A DNA stretch of 64,000 bases from NCBI RefSeq assembly GCF_016887565.1, contig NZ_CP069396.1:11204001-11268000 (forward strand), given 5' to 3'. The notes under the pieces were generated by a model, which was not told the origin of the DNA, did not search any database, and was given only the letters and a program-made list of their open reading frames with translations. Shown here piece after piece: positions 1 through 8,776 of the stretch (positions are counted from its first letter, which is position 1; every line of letters starts with the position of its first letter). This DNA is from Archangium violaceum (GTDB lineage: Bacteria; Myxococcota; Myxococcia; Myxococcales; Myxococcaceae). Both the position numbers and the translations under genes were made by a program.

Positions 1-324
1 GAGGTGCTGGGCCGCACCACCGGAGGAGCCGAGGCGGCGCGCCAGCGGCTCTCCGAGCTCCTCTCCGCGGCGGCCACCACCGCGCTGCCCCCACTGTCCA
101 ACCCGCGCCGCGCCATCCTCGTGGCGGCGCGCCAGGACGGCTTCGTCCCCTCGTCCTCCACGCTGCGCCTGCTTCAGCACTGGCGCGGGGCCGAGCTGCG
201 CTACCTCTCGGGCGGACACGTGAGCGCCTTCGCCACCGGGCGCTCCACCATCATCCGCGCCATCCTCGATGCCTTCTCGCGCATCGAGCCCCTCCAGCTG
301 CCCCCGGAGGAGCAGCGGGCCTGA
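1..324 (+). CDS. Alpha/beta-hydrolase family protein, C-terminal part (5' end outside window)
   Basis: The frame is open from the first base, so the start lies upstream of the window; about 107 codons are visible. The fragment carries AARQDGFVP followed about 30 residues later by GGHVSAF. These match the late acid residue (Asp) and catalytic His loop of alpha/beta hydrolases of the ABHD18/DUF2048 type, which have a similar 'D..VP ... W.G.EL.YL.GGH' ending. The nucleophile elbow is not in the window, so activity cannot be judged. The gene ends 18 bp before the stop of the convergent serine hydrolase gene. Confidence 0.6.
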   Translation, partial: EVLGRTTGGAEAARQRLSELLSAAATTALPPLSNPRRAILVAARQDGFVPSSSTLRLLQHWRGAELRYLSGGHVSAFATGRSTIIRAILDAFSRIEPLQLPPEEQRA

Positions 325-342
325 GCGGGGCGGAGAGGTGCC

Positions 343-1623
343 TCACTCCTTCAGGGCGGAGTAGATGCGGAGGAAGATGTCGTTGGGCGTGTCGGAGGTC
401 TGGTCCCACATGTTGACCATGATGACGCCCACGAGCTTGTTCTGGGGGTCGACCCAGGCGTGGCTCTTGAAGATGCCAGACCAGAAGTAGCGCCCCACCG
501 GGCCCTGCTTCTCCACGAGCGCGGGGTCCTCCTGCACCGCGAAGCCGAGGCCGAAGCCGGTGCCGACGAACTCCGCGCGCAGCTCGCCGATTTGATTCCG
601 GGTCATCTGCTCGACCGTCTCCTTCTTCAGGACGCGCACGCCGCCGAGCTCCCCCCCGTTGGCCATCATCTGGAGGAAGCGCGCGTAGTCGCTCGCCGTC
701 GACACCAGCCCCGCGCCGCCCGAGCGGTAGCTCTTGGAGCCAGTGGTCTGGAAGTCAGGCGCGTAGGTGAAGAAACCCTCGACCACGTTGGTGCCCGTCT
801 CGGGCACGCGCTCGAGCGAGCCCGAGGAGGTGTGCCGGTACAGCGCGGGCATGCGGGAGGCCTTGTCCTCAGGCGGGAAGAGGACCGTGTCCTTCATGCC
901 GAGCGGCGTGAAGATGCGCTCCTGGAAGAAGCGGTCCAGCGGAGCTCCGGAGACCTGCTCGACGAGGTAGCCGAGGAGGTCCGTGTTGAGGCCGTAGGAG
1001 TAGGCCGCGCCCGGCTGATGCTTGAGGGGCAGCGAGGCCAGGGCGCGCGACTCGTCCGCGAGCGTCCACGGGGTGTGCTCGAAGCCGTCGGTGATACCGG
1101 CCTGCTGGTAGAGGGGACCGAGCGGCGGGCCCATGAAGCGATAGGAGATGCCGGAGGTGTGCGTCAGCAGGTGCTTCACGGTGATGGGCGTCTGGGCCGG
1201 CACGGTGCTGGAGTTGCCGCCCGGAGTCGCAGGCGGAGCGGCCAGCACCTGGACGTTCTGCCACTCGGGCAGGTACTTCGAGATGGGCTCATCCAGGCCG
1301 AGCTTGCCCTCCTCCACCAGCATCATCACGGCGACGCTGGTGATGGGCTTCGTCATGGACGCGATGCGGAACAGGGAGTCCGCTTGCAGCGCCGTCCCCT
1401 TCTCCCGGTCCAGCTGGCCAATGGCCTTCACATAGGAGTCCGAGCCATCGGTGCGCTGGAGGAGCACGACCGCCCCTGGAATCTTCTGGGAGTCCACCTG
1501 CTCGCGCAGGAGCGCCTCCACCGGCTTCATCTGCCGTCCGAGCGGAGACACGCACGCGGACAGCGCGAGGGCACTCAACGCGACGAGGAACTTCGACCAC
1601 GACCTTCCTGGGAACCGAACCAC
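343..1623 (-). CDS. Beta-lactamase-fold serine hydrolase (class C/esterase-like), lipoprotein
   Basis: The 426-residue protein belongs to the serine beta-lactamase-like family (class C beta-lactamase, D-aminopeptidase and family VIII esterase relatives). The N-terminus has a basic-hydrophobic signal ending in LSAC (Cys24), a good lipobox, so it is probably anchored in the envelope. The nucleophile motif SxxK is SMTK (Ser89, Lys92). A YSYG segment near residue 208 stands where the family Tyr motif is expected, and SGGAGLVST is near residue 302. The length suits family VIII-type esterases. The substrate cannot be predicted; hydrolysis of esters or D-amino-acid peptides is as likely as beta-lactam hydrolysis. 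The ATG is directly upstream of the signal peptide. Confidence 0.85.
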   Translation of the reverse strand: MVRFPGRSWSKFLVALSALALSACVSPLGRQMKPVEALLREQVDSQKIPGAVVLLQRTDGSDSYVKAIGQLDREKGTALQADSLFRIASMTKPITSVAVMMLVEEGKLGLDEPISKYLPEWQNVQVLAAPPATPGGNSSTVPAQTPITVKHLLTHTSGISYRFMGPPLGPLYQQAGITDGFEHTPWTLADESRALASLPLKHQPGAAYSYGLNTDLLGYLVEQVSGAPLDRFFQERIFTPLGMKDTVLFPPEDKASRMPALYRHTSSGSLERVPETGTNVVEGFFTYAPDFQTTGSKSYRSGGAGLVSTASDYARFLQMMANGGELGGVRVLKKETVEQMTRNQIGELRAEFVGTGFGLGFAVQEDPALVEKQGPVGRYFWSGIFKSHAWVDPQNKLVGVIMVNMWDQTSDTPNDIFLRIYSALKE

Positions 1624-1713
1624 GACGGACGCTCCTTGTTCGAGAAGCGCCGGACCCTAACAAGCCCGGGACGTGGCCTCACGAATGGAGTGTGAGGCCC
1701 CGAGCCCGAGGGA

Positions 1714-2490
1714 TTACGGGTTCCCGCCCTGCGCGCCCTCGCCCCGCCCCCGCCATCCACCGGGACGGGACTGCTGCCGCTCCTCGCGCCGCATCTCGTC
1801 GTACTTCGCCTGCTGCGATTCATCGAGGAGGGACTTCACCTCCTTGTCCGTCTGGTCGCGCAGCTGGCGGATCTCCCGCCGCAGCTCCTGGGGCGACTTG
1901 CTGCCCGACTGCACCGCGTCGAGGAGCGCCTGACGCTGGGTGGTCTCGTTATCCATGTGGCGCGTGAGCGCCTGCTCCTGGCTGTAGCTCAACCGCGCGT
2001 CGGAGACGAACTGGCGCAGGCGCTCGGAGCGTCCCTCCAGCGCCTGCGCTTGCGCCTGCTGGAACTGCTGCTGACGGAGCTCGCGCTGCTCGGTGCGCAT
2101 CTCGTCCTGGACCGAGCGCATCATGCCCTTGAGGTACTCGCGCCCGCCCTCGGAGCTCAGCGCCTCGCCGGCGATCATCCCGCGCACCTCCGTGCGGAGC
2201 TGCTCCACCTCGGCGGCCAGGGACGGCGGGACCGCGGCCACCAGGCCCCCGTCGGAAGCGGCCACCGGCCGCTGCTCGAGCAGCATCAACCGCTGGGACA
2301 GGCTCAGGGCGGAGTCCTCGAGGGACTTCACCCGCCGTTCGAGTGCCTCCAACTCCTGGGGTGAAGAGGCGGAGGCCGGGGGCTCGCGGGAGGGGGCGGG
2401 AGCCTCCGTCTCGCCACGAGAGCCCAGGAGGGTGACCGCGAGGGCCAGGGCGGACAGACCGAAGGATGCGAAGCCGAGGAAGCGATTCAT
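1714..2490 (-). CDS. Envelope-anchored coiled-coil protein with Spy/LTXXQ-like C-terminus
   Basis: The 258-residue protein starts at the ATG preceded by GGAGAG, four bases upstream; the same frame runs further upstream but without a better site. The N-terminus (MNRFLGFASFGLSALAL) is one hydrophobic segment, either an anchor or a signal peptide. A Pro/Ala/Ser-rich stretch follows, then a heptad-like coil (ELEALERRVKSLEDS), then a Gln/Glu/Arg-rich helical region. The end holds two spaced 'S.EQ' and 'ESQQAKYDEM' segments that resemble the LTxxQ repeats of Spy/CpxP periplasmic chaperones. That resemblance is suggestive only. The last residues are Gly/Arg-rich and probably disordered. The gene lies downstream of the porin gene on the same strand, about 105 bp away. 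Confidence 0.65.
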   Translation of the reverse strand: MNRFLGFASFGLSALALAVTLLGSRGETEAPAPSREPPASASSPQELEALERRVKSLEDSALSLSQRLMLLEQRPVAASDGGLVAAVPPSLAAEVEQLRTEVRGMIAGEALSSEGGREYLKGMMRSVQDEMRTEQRELRQQQFQQAQAQALEGRSERLRQFVSDARLSYSQEQALTRHMDNETTQRQALLDAVQSGSKSPQELRREIRQLRDQTDKEVKSLLDESQQAKYDEMRREERQQSRPGGWRGRGEGAQGGNP

Positions 2491-2595
2491 ATGTCTCTCC
2501 GGACGGTGGGAGGGGGCTCCGTATTCCATGGCCACCCGGAGGCCCACCCCACCCCGCAACACCTGGAGAGAATGGAGGTTAAAAAACCGCCCCGC

Positions 2596-3882
2596 TCAAT
2601 AGAAGAAGCGGGTGGAGAAGATGAGCCGCACGGCGTCGGCCCGGGCCCCATCCATGTTCTCCCGCCGCCCGTAGAGCAGCTCCGCGCCGAAGGTGACGGA
2701 GCGCACCGGCGAAATGAGGAAGTTGCCGGAGAGGTAGTGCGTGCGCCTCAGCGCGCCGCCCGGCTGCACGTCCTGGGCGAACACCTCGAGGTAGCCGTAG
2801 ACGAACGAGGAGGAGAGGTGCTCGGTCCAGTGCGGCTCGAGGGCGGCGAACAGGCCGAGCGAGGGCACCGCCCGCAGCCGGCCGGGGGCCACCACCAGCG
2901 CATCGAGCCCCAGCCCGGCCAGGTCGCTCGTGTAGTTGCCGATGCCGGAGCCATAGTGCACCTGGGCCGAGGCGCGCGAGCCCGTGCGGCCCCACGTCCA
3001 GAGCCCGCTCAACAGGGCGCCCCACCCCGGCACCGCGCGCTGCATGCCGCCCACCTCGTAATACCCGAGCCATCGGGCGAGTCCCGCCGCGCGCACGTGC
3101 CGGCCCGTGCCGAGGTTCCACTCCAGCGCGCCCACCACGTCCGGCAGGGGCTTGCGCACCTCCTCCGTGTCCGGGTTGGAGAGGGTGATGTCCGGCAGGG
3201 GCCGCTCCAGCGCCACCTGCACCAGCAGCGGGCCGAAGGTGTTCCCGTAGCGCAGCACCTCGCGCCGTGAGGCCAGCATGGAGCCCGGCCCCTGGAAGTC
3301 GAGGGTGTCGGGCACGGCCTCCAGGTCCATGAACGTCGTCCACTTGCGCCCCGCCAGCAGCGGACCGATGACGGCATACGCCTCGTAGACGCGGAAGTCC
3401 CCGCCGCTGGAGCCCTCGCCGTAGAAGTCCGCGGAGACATGGCCGACGAGCGGCCCCAGGAGCGTCAGCTTTCCCCCCTCGAAGAAGAGCCGGCTCTGCT
3501 TCGCGTTGAAGTTCAGGTTGGGCCCGCGCTGCTCCGCGCCCACCGGAATGGAGGCGGGCACGAAGTCCTCCTCGTTGAGGATGGGCTTGAAGTCATAGTT
3601 GAGGTCCACCTTGATGCGGCCGCGGAAGGAGACATAGCCGCGCCTCAGGTCCTCCTCGGTGGCGGGTCCCACCTTCACCACCATGCCCGTGAGCGAGGGG
3701 TCGACCACCGCCGGCTTCGACACCTCGGCGGGTGGCTCTTCCTCCGGGGGAGACTCCGGCGTCTGGACGCCACCGGGCGTCTCGGGTGCCTCGGGGACAG
3801 CGACATCCTTCGATTGTGCGAGGGTGCTGCTCCCGGCCAGCAACGCGCCCAGCAGCACCCCAAGTTGACCGAGCCTCCACAT
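2596..3882 (-). CDS. DcaP-like outer-membrane porin
   Basis: The 428-residue protein has a signal peptide (about 1-22, ending TLAQ) and a Pro/Glu-rich linker (about 27-60). After that comes a beta-rich domain that ends in an aromatic C-terminus (RFFY), as outer-membrane barrels do. The core carries 'SRLFFEG...VSADFYGEG...FRVYEAYAVIGPLLAGRKWTTFMDLEAVPDTLDFQGP'-type segments. These match the pattern of DcaP-like trimeric porins (R-H/E-AY, G-W-F-MD, P-LDF-GP). DcaP proteins admit small anionic solutes such as dicarboxylates. Substrate here is unknown. The gene is divergent from the neutral ceramidase gene across about 195 bp that must hold both promoters. Confidence 0.7.
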   Translation of the reverse strand: MWRLGQLGVLLGALLAGSSTLAQSKDVAVPEAPETPGGVQTPESPPEEEPPAEVSKPAVVDPSLTGMVVKVGPATEEDLRRGYVSFRGRIKVDLNYDFKPILNEEDFVPASIPVGAEQRGPNLNFNAKQSRLFFEGGKLTLLGPLVGHVSADFYGEGSSGGDFRVYEAYAVIGPLLAGRKWTTFMDLEAVPDTLDFQGPGSMLASRREVLRYGNTFGPLLVQVALERPLPDITLSNPDTEEVRKPLPDVVGALEWNLGTGRHVRAAGLARWLGYYEVGGMQRAVPGWGALLSGLWTWGRTGSRASAQVHYGSGIGNYTSDLAGLGLDALVVAPGRLRAVPSLGLFAALEPHWTEHLSSSFVYGYLEVFAQDVQPGGALRRTHYLSGNFLISPVRSVTFGAELLYGRRENMDGARADAVRLIFSTRFFY

Positions 3883-4078
3883 AGGACATGCCCCTTCCCG
3901 CTACCTCGGTACGAGGAGCAAGAGGATGGGACGTCATCCGGGCCTCAGCACCACTGAACCAGGGCCGAGGTGACTGTGGTGGACAGAACCCCCGCTCGAC
4001 GCACCGCGGCGGGCGAAGGGGGCTGCCATCCGGGTGGGCTCGGGTCGAGAATTCTCAGAAACCGATACAGGAGCCCCC

Positions 4079-6151
4079 ATGCAACGACGTTTCTTCTCCT
4101 CCCCCCGCCTGCTGGCAGCCGTGGTGCTCGCGCTCGCCCTGGGCGCGTGCGACACGGACCCCCCGGACGAGGGCGAGCTCTCGACGCGGAGCGACGCGCT
4201 CGCCGACCCCTGCGCGGGCAACCAGAGCTTCCAGGTGGGCGCGGGCATCTACGACATCACCGGCCCGGCCGCCGAGCTGGGGATGATGGGCTACGCGATG
4301 GTGGACCAGAAGACGGCGGGCATCCACCAGCGCCTGCGCTCGCGGGCCTTCGTCATCTCCTCGGCGTGCAACGGCAAGCGCGCGGTGTTCGTGAGCGCGG
4401 ACGTCGGCCAGGTCTTCCAGGGCGTGAGGCAGCAGGTGGTGGAGAGGCTGCGCGCGAAGTACGGCACCCTCTACACGGACGACAACGTGTTGCTGAGCGC
4501 CACGCACACGCACTCGGGCCCGGGGGGCTTCTCGCACTACGCGCTCTACAACCTCACCGTGCTCGGCTACGACAAGCAGAACTTCGAGGCCATCGTGGAC
4601 GGCGTCTACCAGTCCATCGTCCGAGCCCATGACAACCTCGCACCCGGCGGCATCCGCGTGGCCTCCGGCGACCTGCTCGACGCGAGCATCAACCGCTCCC
4701 CCGAGGCCTACCTGCGCAACCCCTCCACGGAGCGGGCGCAGTCGGCCCACGACACGGACAAGCGCATGACGCTGCTGCGACTCCAGGGGGATGACGGGCG
4801 CGAGGTGGGCATCATCAACTGGTTCGCCGTCCATGGCACCTCCATGGGCAACGACAACCTGCTCATCAGCGGCGACAACAAGGGCTACGCGTCCTACCTC
4901 TTCGAGAAGCTCAAGGGGACGAACTACACCGCGCAGCGCACCTTCGTGGCCGCCTTCGCGCAGAGCAACGAGGGTGACGTGACGCCCAACATCTACGGCG
5001 GCACGAACGGCGGGGGCGCCAACGACTTCGAGAGCACGGAGCTCTCCGGCCGCAAGCAGTACACCCTGGCGAAGGCGCTCTATGACTCGGCGACGGTGCC
5101 GCTGACGGGTGGCGTGGACTACCGGCACGCCTACGTGAAGATGGACGAGGTGCAGGTGGCGCCGCAGTACGCGGATGGGCTCGCGCACACCACCTGCGAG
5201 GCGGCCATCGGCGACTCCATGCTGGCGGGCGCCGAGGATGGCCCGGGCTTCGGCTACGAGGGCTCCACCTGCGAGGACATCGACAGTGTCTGGACGGTCT
5301 TCAACTGCACCCTCTTCACCACGCCGTGCCAGGGGGAGAAGCCCATCACGTTGGAGATGGGCACGATGCAGCCCTACCCGTGGACGCCCGAGGTGCTGCC
5401 GCTCCAGGTGGTGAGGCTGGGCAACGTGGCGCTGGTGGGAGTGCCCTTCGAGCCGACGACCATGGCGGGCCGGCGGCTGCGCAAGCAGGTGCTGGCGCAA
5501 CTGTCGCCGCTGGGGGTGGACCAGGTGATCATCGCCGGCCTGTCCAACGCCTACGCGGGCTACCTGACGACGCGCGAGGAGTACGCGAAGCAGGACTACG
5601 AGGGGGCCTCCGTCCACTTCGGCCCGTGGCAGCTGGCGGCGGTGCAGCAGGAGGTGGACAAGCTGGCCATCGCGATGCGCACGGGCGCCAGCGTGGCGCC
5701 GGGCCCCACCCCGAGGGATTTGCGCAACGACCAGACGACGGTGCAGACGGGCGTGGTGTACGACGACAAGCCGCTGACGGCGAGCTTCGGCGGCCTCGTC
5801 GCGGACGCGCGTGCCACGTATACCCGGGGCGAGACGGTGAGCGTGAAGTTCTGGGGCGGCCACCCGAAGAACAACCTGCGGCGCCAGGGCTCCTTCCTCC
5901 AGGTGCAGCGCAAGTCGGGCACCTCGTGGGTGACGGTGGCCAACGACTGGGACTGGGAGACGAAGTACCGCTGGCAGCGCTACGACTGCGCCCCCACCTT
6001 CGGGTGCTCGCACGTCACCACCGAGTGGAAGATTCCGGCGGACGTCACACCGGGCACCTACCGCATCCGCCATGATGGGGACTGGAAGTCGGGCTGGGAC
6101 GGGCTCATCCGCGCCTACTCCGGCACCTCGCGCGAGTTCACCGTCAACTGA
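4079..6151 (+). CDS. Neutral/alkaline ceramidase, secreted lipoprotein
   Basis: The 690-residue protein belongs to the neutral ceramidase family (N-acylsphingosine amidohydrolase), which splits ceramide into sphingoid base and fatty acid. I chose the ATG preceded by AGGAG over an in-frame upstream start. It gives a signal peptide ending in LGAC (Cys24), a lipobox. Family hallmarks are the early Gly-rich YDITGPAAELGMMGYA, the zinc-ligand motif ATHTHSGPGG and the NRSPEAY active-site region. A C-terminal Ig-like domain (about 570-690) completes the usual architecture. Myxobacteria make and meet sphingolipids, so prey lipid digestion or remodelling of own ceramides are both possible roles. The gene stands alone between a divergent porin gene and an esterase gene. 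Confidence 0.92.
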   Translation: MQRRFFSSPRLLAAVVLALALGACDTDPPDEGELSTRSDALADPCAGNQSFQVGAGIYDITGPAAELGMMGYAMVDQKTAGIHQRLRSRAFVISSACNGKRAVFVSADVGQVFQGVRQQVVERLRAKYGTLYTDDNVLLSATHTHSGPGGFSHYALYNLTVLGYDKQNFEAIVDGVYQSIVRAHDNLAPGGIRVASGDLLDASINRSPEAYLRNPSTERAQSAHDTDKRMTLLRLQGDDGREVGIINWFAVHGTSMGNDNLLISGDNKGYASYLFEKLKGTNYTAQRTFVAAFAQSNEGDVTPNIYGGTNGGGANDFESTELSGRKQYTLAKALYDSATVPLTGGVDYRHAYVKMDEVQVAPQYADGLAHTTCEAAIGDSMLAGAEDGPGFGYEGSTCEDIDSVWTVFNCTLFTTPCQGEKPITLEMGTMQPYPWTPEVLPLQVVRLGNVALVGVPFEPTTMAGRRLRKQVLAQLSPLGVDQVIIAGLSNAYAGYLTTREEYAKQDYEGASVHFGPWQLAAVQQEVDKLAIAMRTGASVAPGPTPRDLRNDQTTVQTGVVYDDKPLTASFGGLVADARATYTRGETVSVKFWGGHPKNNLRRQGSFLQVQRKSGTSWVTVANDWDWETKYRWQRYDCAPTFGCSHVTTEWKIPADVTPGTYRIRHDGDWKSGWDGLIRAYSGTSREFTVN

Positions 6152-6273
6152 AGTCGCCTGGACGGGCGGTGCGCCATGTCGGAGGCATGGCGCCCGTGCG
6201 CCCACCCGGGGAGCGGCGTGACACAAGGATGGGCATGGGCAGGCGCCCGGGACTGTGATTCGGTCGCGCCGCC

Positions 6274-7881
6274 ATGCGACTCCCCTTCCGTCTCTCCCTC
6301 CTCTCTTCCCTGGCCGCTCTGGCCCTGCTCACCCATTGCGCCCATTCGAAGGGCCCGGCGCTCGCATCCGGACCCGCGCCCGTGGTCGCCACCGACAAGG
6401 GCCCGGTGCGGGGGCTGGCGTACGCGGACGGCAGCGCCGCATTCCTGGGCATTCCGTTCGCGGCACCGCCCACCGGCGCCCTCCGCTGGCGCGCGCCTCA
6501 GCCCGCCGAGGCATGGACGACGCCGCGTGAGGCCACGCGCTTCGGCAGCGCCTGCCCGCAGGTGGAGATGTTCAGCGGCAAGGCGATGGCGGACACCAGC
6601 GAGGACTGCCTCTCTCTCAACGTGTGGACGCCCGCGCTCCAGCCCGCCACCCGCGCGCCGGTGATGGTGTGGATTCACGGCGGCGGCTTCACCATGGGCT
6701 CGTCCGGCTTCGAGCTGTACGACGGCGCGGCGCTGTCGCGCTCGGGCGTGGTGGTGGTGAGCATGAACTACCGGCTCGGGGCGCTGGGCTTCCTCGGCCA
6801 CCCCGCGCTGGGCGCCGAGAATGCGAACAAGGCCTCCGGCAACTACGGCCTGATGGACCAGCGGCGCGCGCTCGAGTGGGTGCGAGACAACATCGCCGCT
6901 TTCGGAGGTGACCCGGACAACGTCACGCTCTTCGGCGAGTCGGCCGGAGCCATCTCCGCGTGCCTGCAGATGGTGTCGCCGCAGGCGCAGGGCCTCTTCA
7001 AGCGCGTCATCGCCGAGAGCGGCACCTGCTACCTGACGGGCGTGCCGCTGCGCGACCCGGGCACGCCCCGGGAGGACAGCGCCGAGGAGCGGGGCCTGCG
7101 CCTGGCGAAGGAGCTGGGCTGCACGGACGGGGACGTGGCCGGGTGCCTGCGGACCAGGACGCCCGAGCAGCTGCTGGCCGCGAGTGGTGCCGCGCTCGAC
7201 CTGCTCAAGCCGCACGTGGGCTTCGCGCCCATCATCGACGGGGACGTGCTGCCCGCGGCGCCGCGCCAGCTGCTCGCGGAGGGCAAGTACGCGAAGGTGC
7301 CGCTGCTGCTGGGGACCAACAAGGACGAGGGCACGCTCTTCACCATCAAGGCGAAGCTGAGCTCGCCCGAGCAGTATGAGGAGGCGCTGCGGGTGCGCTC
7401 GCCGGAGCACGCGGAGGAGCTGCTGCGCCTCTACCCGGCGAAGTCCTTCGCCTCTCCGCACGCGGCGTACGACCACATGCTGCGCGATGCGCTCTTCCTG
7501 TGCCCTGCCCGCCGGCTGGCGCGCACGGTGGTGGAGCACGGGCAGCCCGTCTACGCCTACCACTTCACGTACGAGCCCAAGAGCCTCTTCGGGGCCTTCT
7601 ACAACCTGGGAGCGGCGCACGCCGCCGAACTGCCCTTCGTCTTCGGAGCGGAGAAGGGCCGGCTGTCGCTCGGAAGCGACAAGGAGCGGGAGCTGTCGGC
7701 GAAGATCATCGGCTACTGGACGCGCTTCGCGACCCAGGCGGATCCGAACGGCAAGGACGCAACCGAGTGGCCGGCATACACACGAGAGGGAGAGCCGCAC
7801 CTGGTGCTGGACATGAACCTGGAGCGAGGCGAGCGGCTGGACCAGGAGCACTGTGACGAGCTGGAGAAGCTAGGACTCTAG
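6274..7881 (+). CDS. Type-B carboxylesterase/lipase, exported
   Basis: The 535-residue protein has the classic carboxylesterase type-B layout. It starts with a signal peptide (LSSLAALALLTHC), whose lipobox is imperfect because His precedes Cys22. Near residue 60 is LGIPFAAPPTGALRWRAP. The oxyanion-hole segment is VWIHGGGFTMG, the nucleophile elbow is FGESAGA (Ser about 224), the acid is in GTNKDEGTLF and the His is in GAAHAAELPFVFG. All triad residues are present, so it should be active on carboxylic esters. A putative short leader region and a palindromic repeat follow downstream. No operon partner is evident; the preceding ceramidase gene ends about 120 bp upstream on the same strand. Confidence 0.92.
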   Translation: MRLPFRLSLLSSLAALALLTHCAHSKGPALASGPAPVVATDKGPVRGLAYADGSAAFLGIPFAAPPTGALRWRAPQPAEAWTTPREATRFGSACPQVEMFSGKAMADTSEDCLSLNVWTPALQPATRAPVMVWIHGGGFTMGSSGFELYDGAALSRSGVVVVSMNYRLGALGFLGHPALGAENANKASGNYGLMDQRRALEWVRDNIAAFGGDPDNVTLFGESAGAISACLQMVSPQAQGLFKRVIAESGTCYLTGVPLRDPGTPREDSAEERGLRLAKELGCTDGDVAGCLRTRTPEQLLAASGAALDLLKPHVGFAPIIDGDVLPAAPRQLLAEGKYAKVPLLLGTNKDEGTLFTIKAKLSSPEQYEEALRVRSPEHAEELLRLYPAKSFASPHAAYDHMLRDALFLCPARRLARTVVEHGQPVYAYHFTYEPKSLFGAFYNLGAAHAAELPFVFGAEKGRLSLGSDKERELSAKIIGYWTRFATQADPNGKDATEWPAYTREGEPHLVLDMNLERGERLDQEHCDELEKLGL

Positions 7882-7900
7882 AACTCGAGTTGCGCATGCA

Positions 7901-7936
7901 CCCTCTCCCTCTGGGAGAGGGCGGGGGGTGAGGGTC
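7901..7936. repeat. REP-like palindromic repeat, copy 1
   Basis: A 36-bp element starts with a CCCTCTCCC...GGGAGAGGG palindrome and continues GCGGGGGGTGAGGGTC. Nearly the same sequence recurs at 14704-14738 and, inverted, at 20034-20067. This copy lies just after the carboxylesterase stop and could also fold as a terminator hairpin. Confidence 0.7.
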
Positions 7937-7989
7937 GTGGACATTCCGAGCCTCACCACCCGGAGACCCCCCACCGCGGAACCGGAAGC

Positions 7990-8060
7990 GGTTTGCACCA
8001 CAAACTGGTTGTTGACACCAAGCAGACAAGCGCGTTACCTCTCGGTTTGTAACGCAAACC
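7990..8060. promoter_or_regulatory. Pair of inverted-repeat operators flanking the 8-kb operon promoter
   Basis: Two copies of one dyad are visible: GGTTTG-N5-CAAACT at 7990-8006 and the perfect GGTTTG-N5-CAAACC at 8044-8060. Their centres are 54 bp apart, about five helical turns. They bracket a sigma-70 promoter at 8012-8040. A second dyad, GCGTTAC-N10-GTAACGC (8032-8055), overlaps the -10 box and the downstream operator. The likely ligand is the winged-helix protein encoded at 8773, which would make the operon self-controlled. The dyads are seen directly; the binding protein is inferred. Confidence 0.6.
8012..8040 (+). promoter_or_regulatory. Sigma-70-type promoter of the NatA/CPBP operon
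   Basis: A perfect -35 hexamer TTGACA (8012-8017) is followed by a 17-bp spacer and a -10-like TTACCT (8035-8040). It is 50 bp upstream of the first ATG. It is unusually close to consensus for this GC-rich genome. Confidence 0.6.
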
Positions 8061-8089
8061 TGTCTGTCCCACTGAGGGGGGAGCCGGTC

Positions 8090-8776
8090 ATGTCCGAGCA
8101 ACAGCTCCAGCGGATCCAGTTCGTGACGACGTACTACGACTGGCTGCAGGGACTGCGCTTCGTGCCCTTCGGGGTGGTGCAGCTGCTCTTCGCGGCGTGG
8201 CTGGCGGTGCCAAGACCGGAGGGAGCGGACGCGAAGGGATACCTCGCGGTGGCGCTGCTGACGAACCTGGGGGGGATGCTGGTGGCGACGGGGCTCTACG
8301 GGCTGTTGGGGAGGTACTACCGCCAGCGGTTCGGAGAGGTGCGCAGGAGCGCGACCACGAACCAGCGCATGCAGCGAGCCATTGGCCTGTCGGCGGCCCT
8401 GGGGCTCTTCGCGGGGCTGCTGACGGCGATGCTGCGCGCGTCCACGAGCGCATCGGGGCTGCCGCTCACGGAGTTCCTCTTCCTCTCCGCGGCGAGCATC
8501 GTGGGGTACTGGTACTGGAGCGGCCGGGTGGCGAGCCACTACCTCGGGGTGGCGGGGCTCTTCGCGCTGCTGGCGGGGCTGCACGCGGTGGACGCCAGCC
8601 CGGTGTATGCGCTGCTGCGGACACTTCCCTTCACGACGGACAGCCATGGGGCGGCGGTCACGCTGGCGGGCGCGTGGGGGCTGGCGGTCATCCTCATGGG
8701 AGTGATGGATCACCGGCTGCTGGCGCGCACCCTGGGGCACGAGCCCGAGGCGGAGACGGCGGAGGTGCCGGAATGA
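8090..8776 (+). CDS. Multi-pass membrane protein, first gene of regulated transporter operon
   Basis: I do not recognise a named family for this 228-residue protein. It holds about six hydrophobic segments (roughly residues 22-38, 50-75, 100-120, 130-150, 155-175 and 190-215), with charged loops such as RYYRQRFGEVRR between them. The start is the ATG behind GGGGGGAG; an upstream in-frame start would run through the promoter and is rejected. The stop overlaps the start of the regulator gene (ATGA), so the two are translationally coupled. Small membrane proteins paired with winged-helix regulators are common partners of NatA-type ABC systems, and a sensor or accessory role is inference. Confidence 0.75.
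   Translation: MSEQQLQRIQFVTTYYDWLQGLRFVPFGVVQLLFAAWLAVPRPEGADAKGYLAVALLTNLGGMLVATGLYGLLGRYYRQRFGEVRRSATTNQRMQRAIGLSAALGLFAGLLTAMLRASTSASGLPLTEFLFLSAASIVGYWYWSGRVASHYLGVAGLFALLAGLHAVDASPVYALLRTLPFTTDSHGAAVTLAGAWGLAVILMGVMDHRLLARTLGHEPEAETAEVPE

Noticed and set aside
343..1695. Plus-strand frames opposite the serine hydrolase
   Set aside because: Low-complexity Arg/His/Glu translations without motifs; the minus frame has SxxK and a lipobox.
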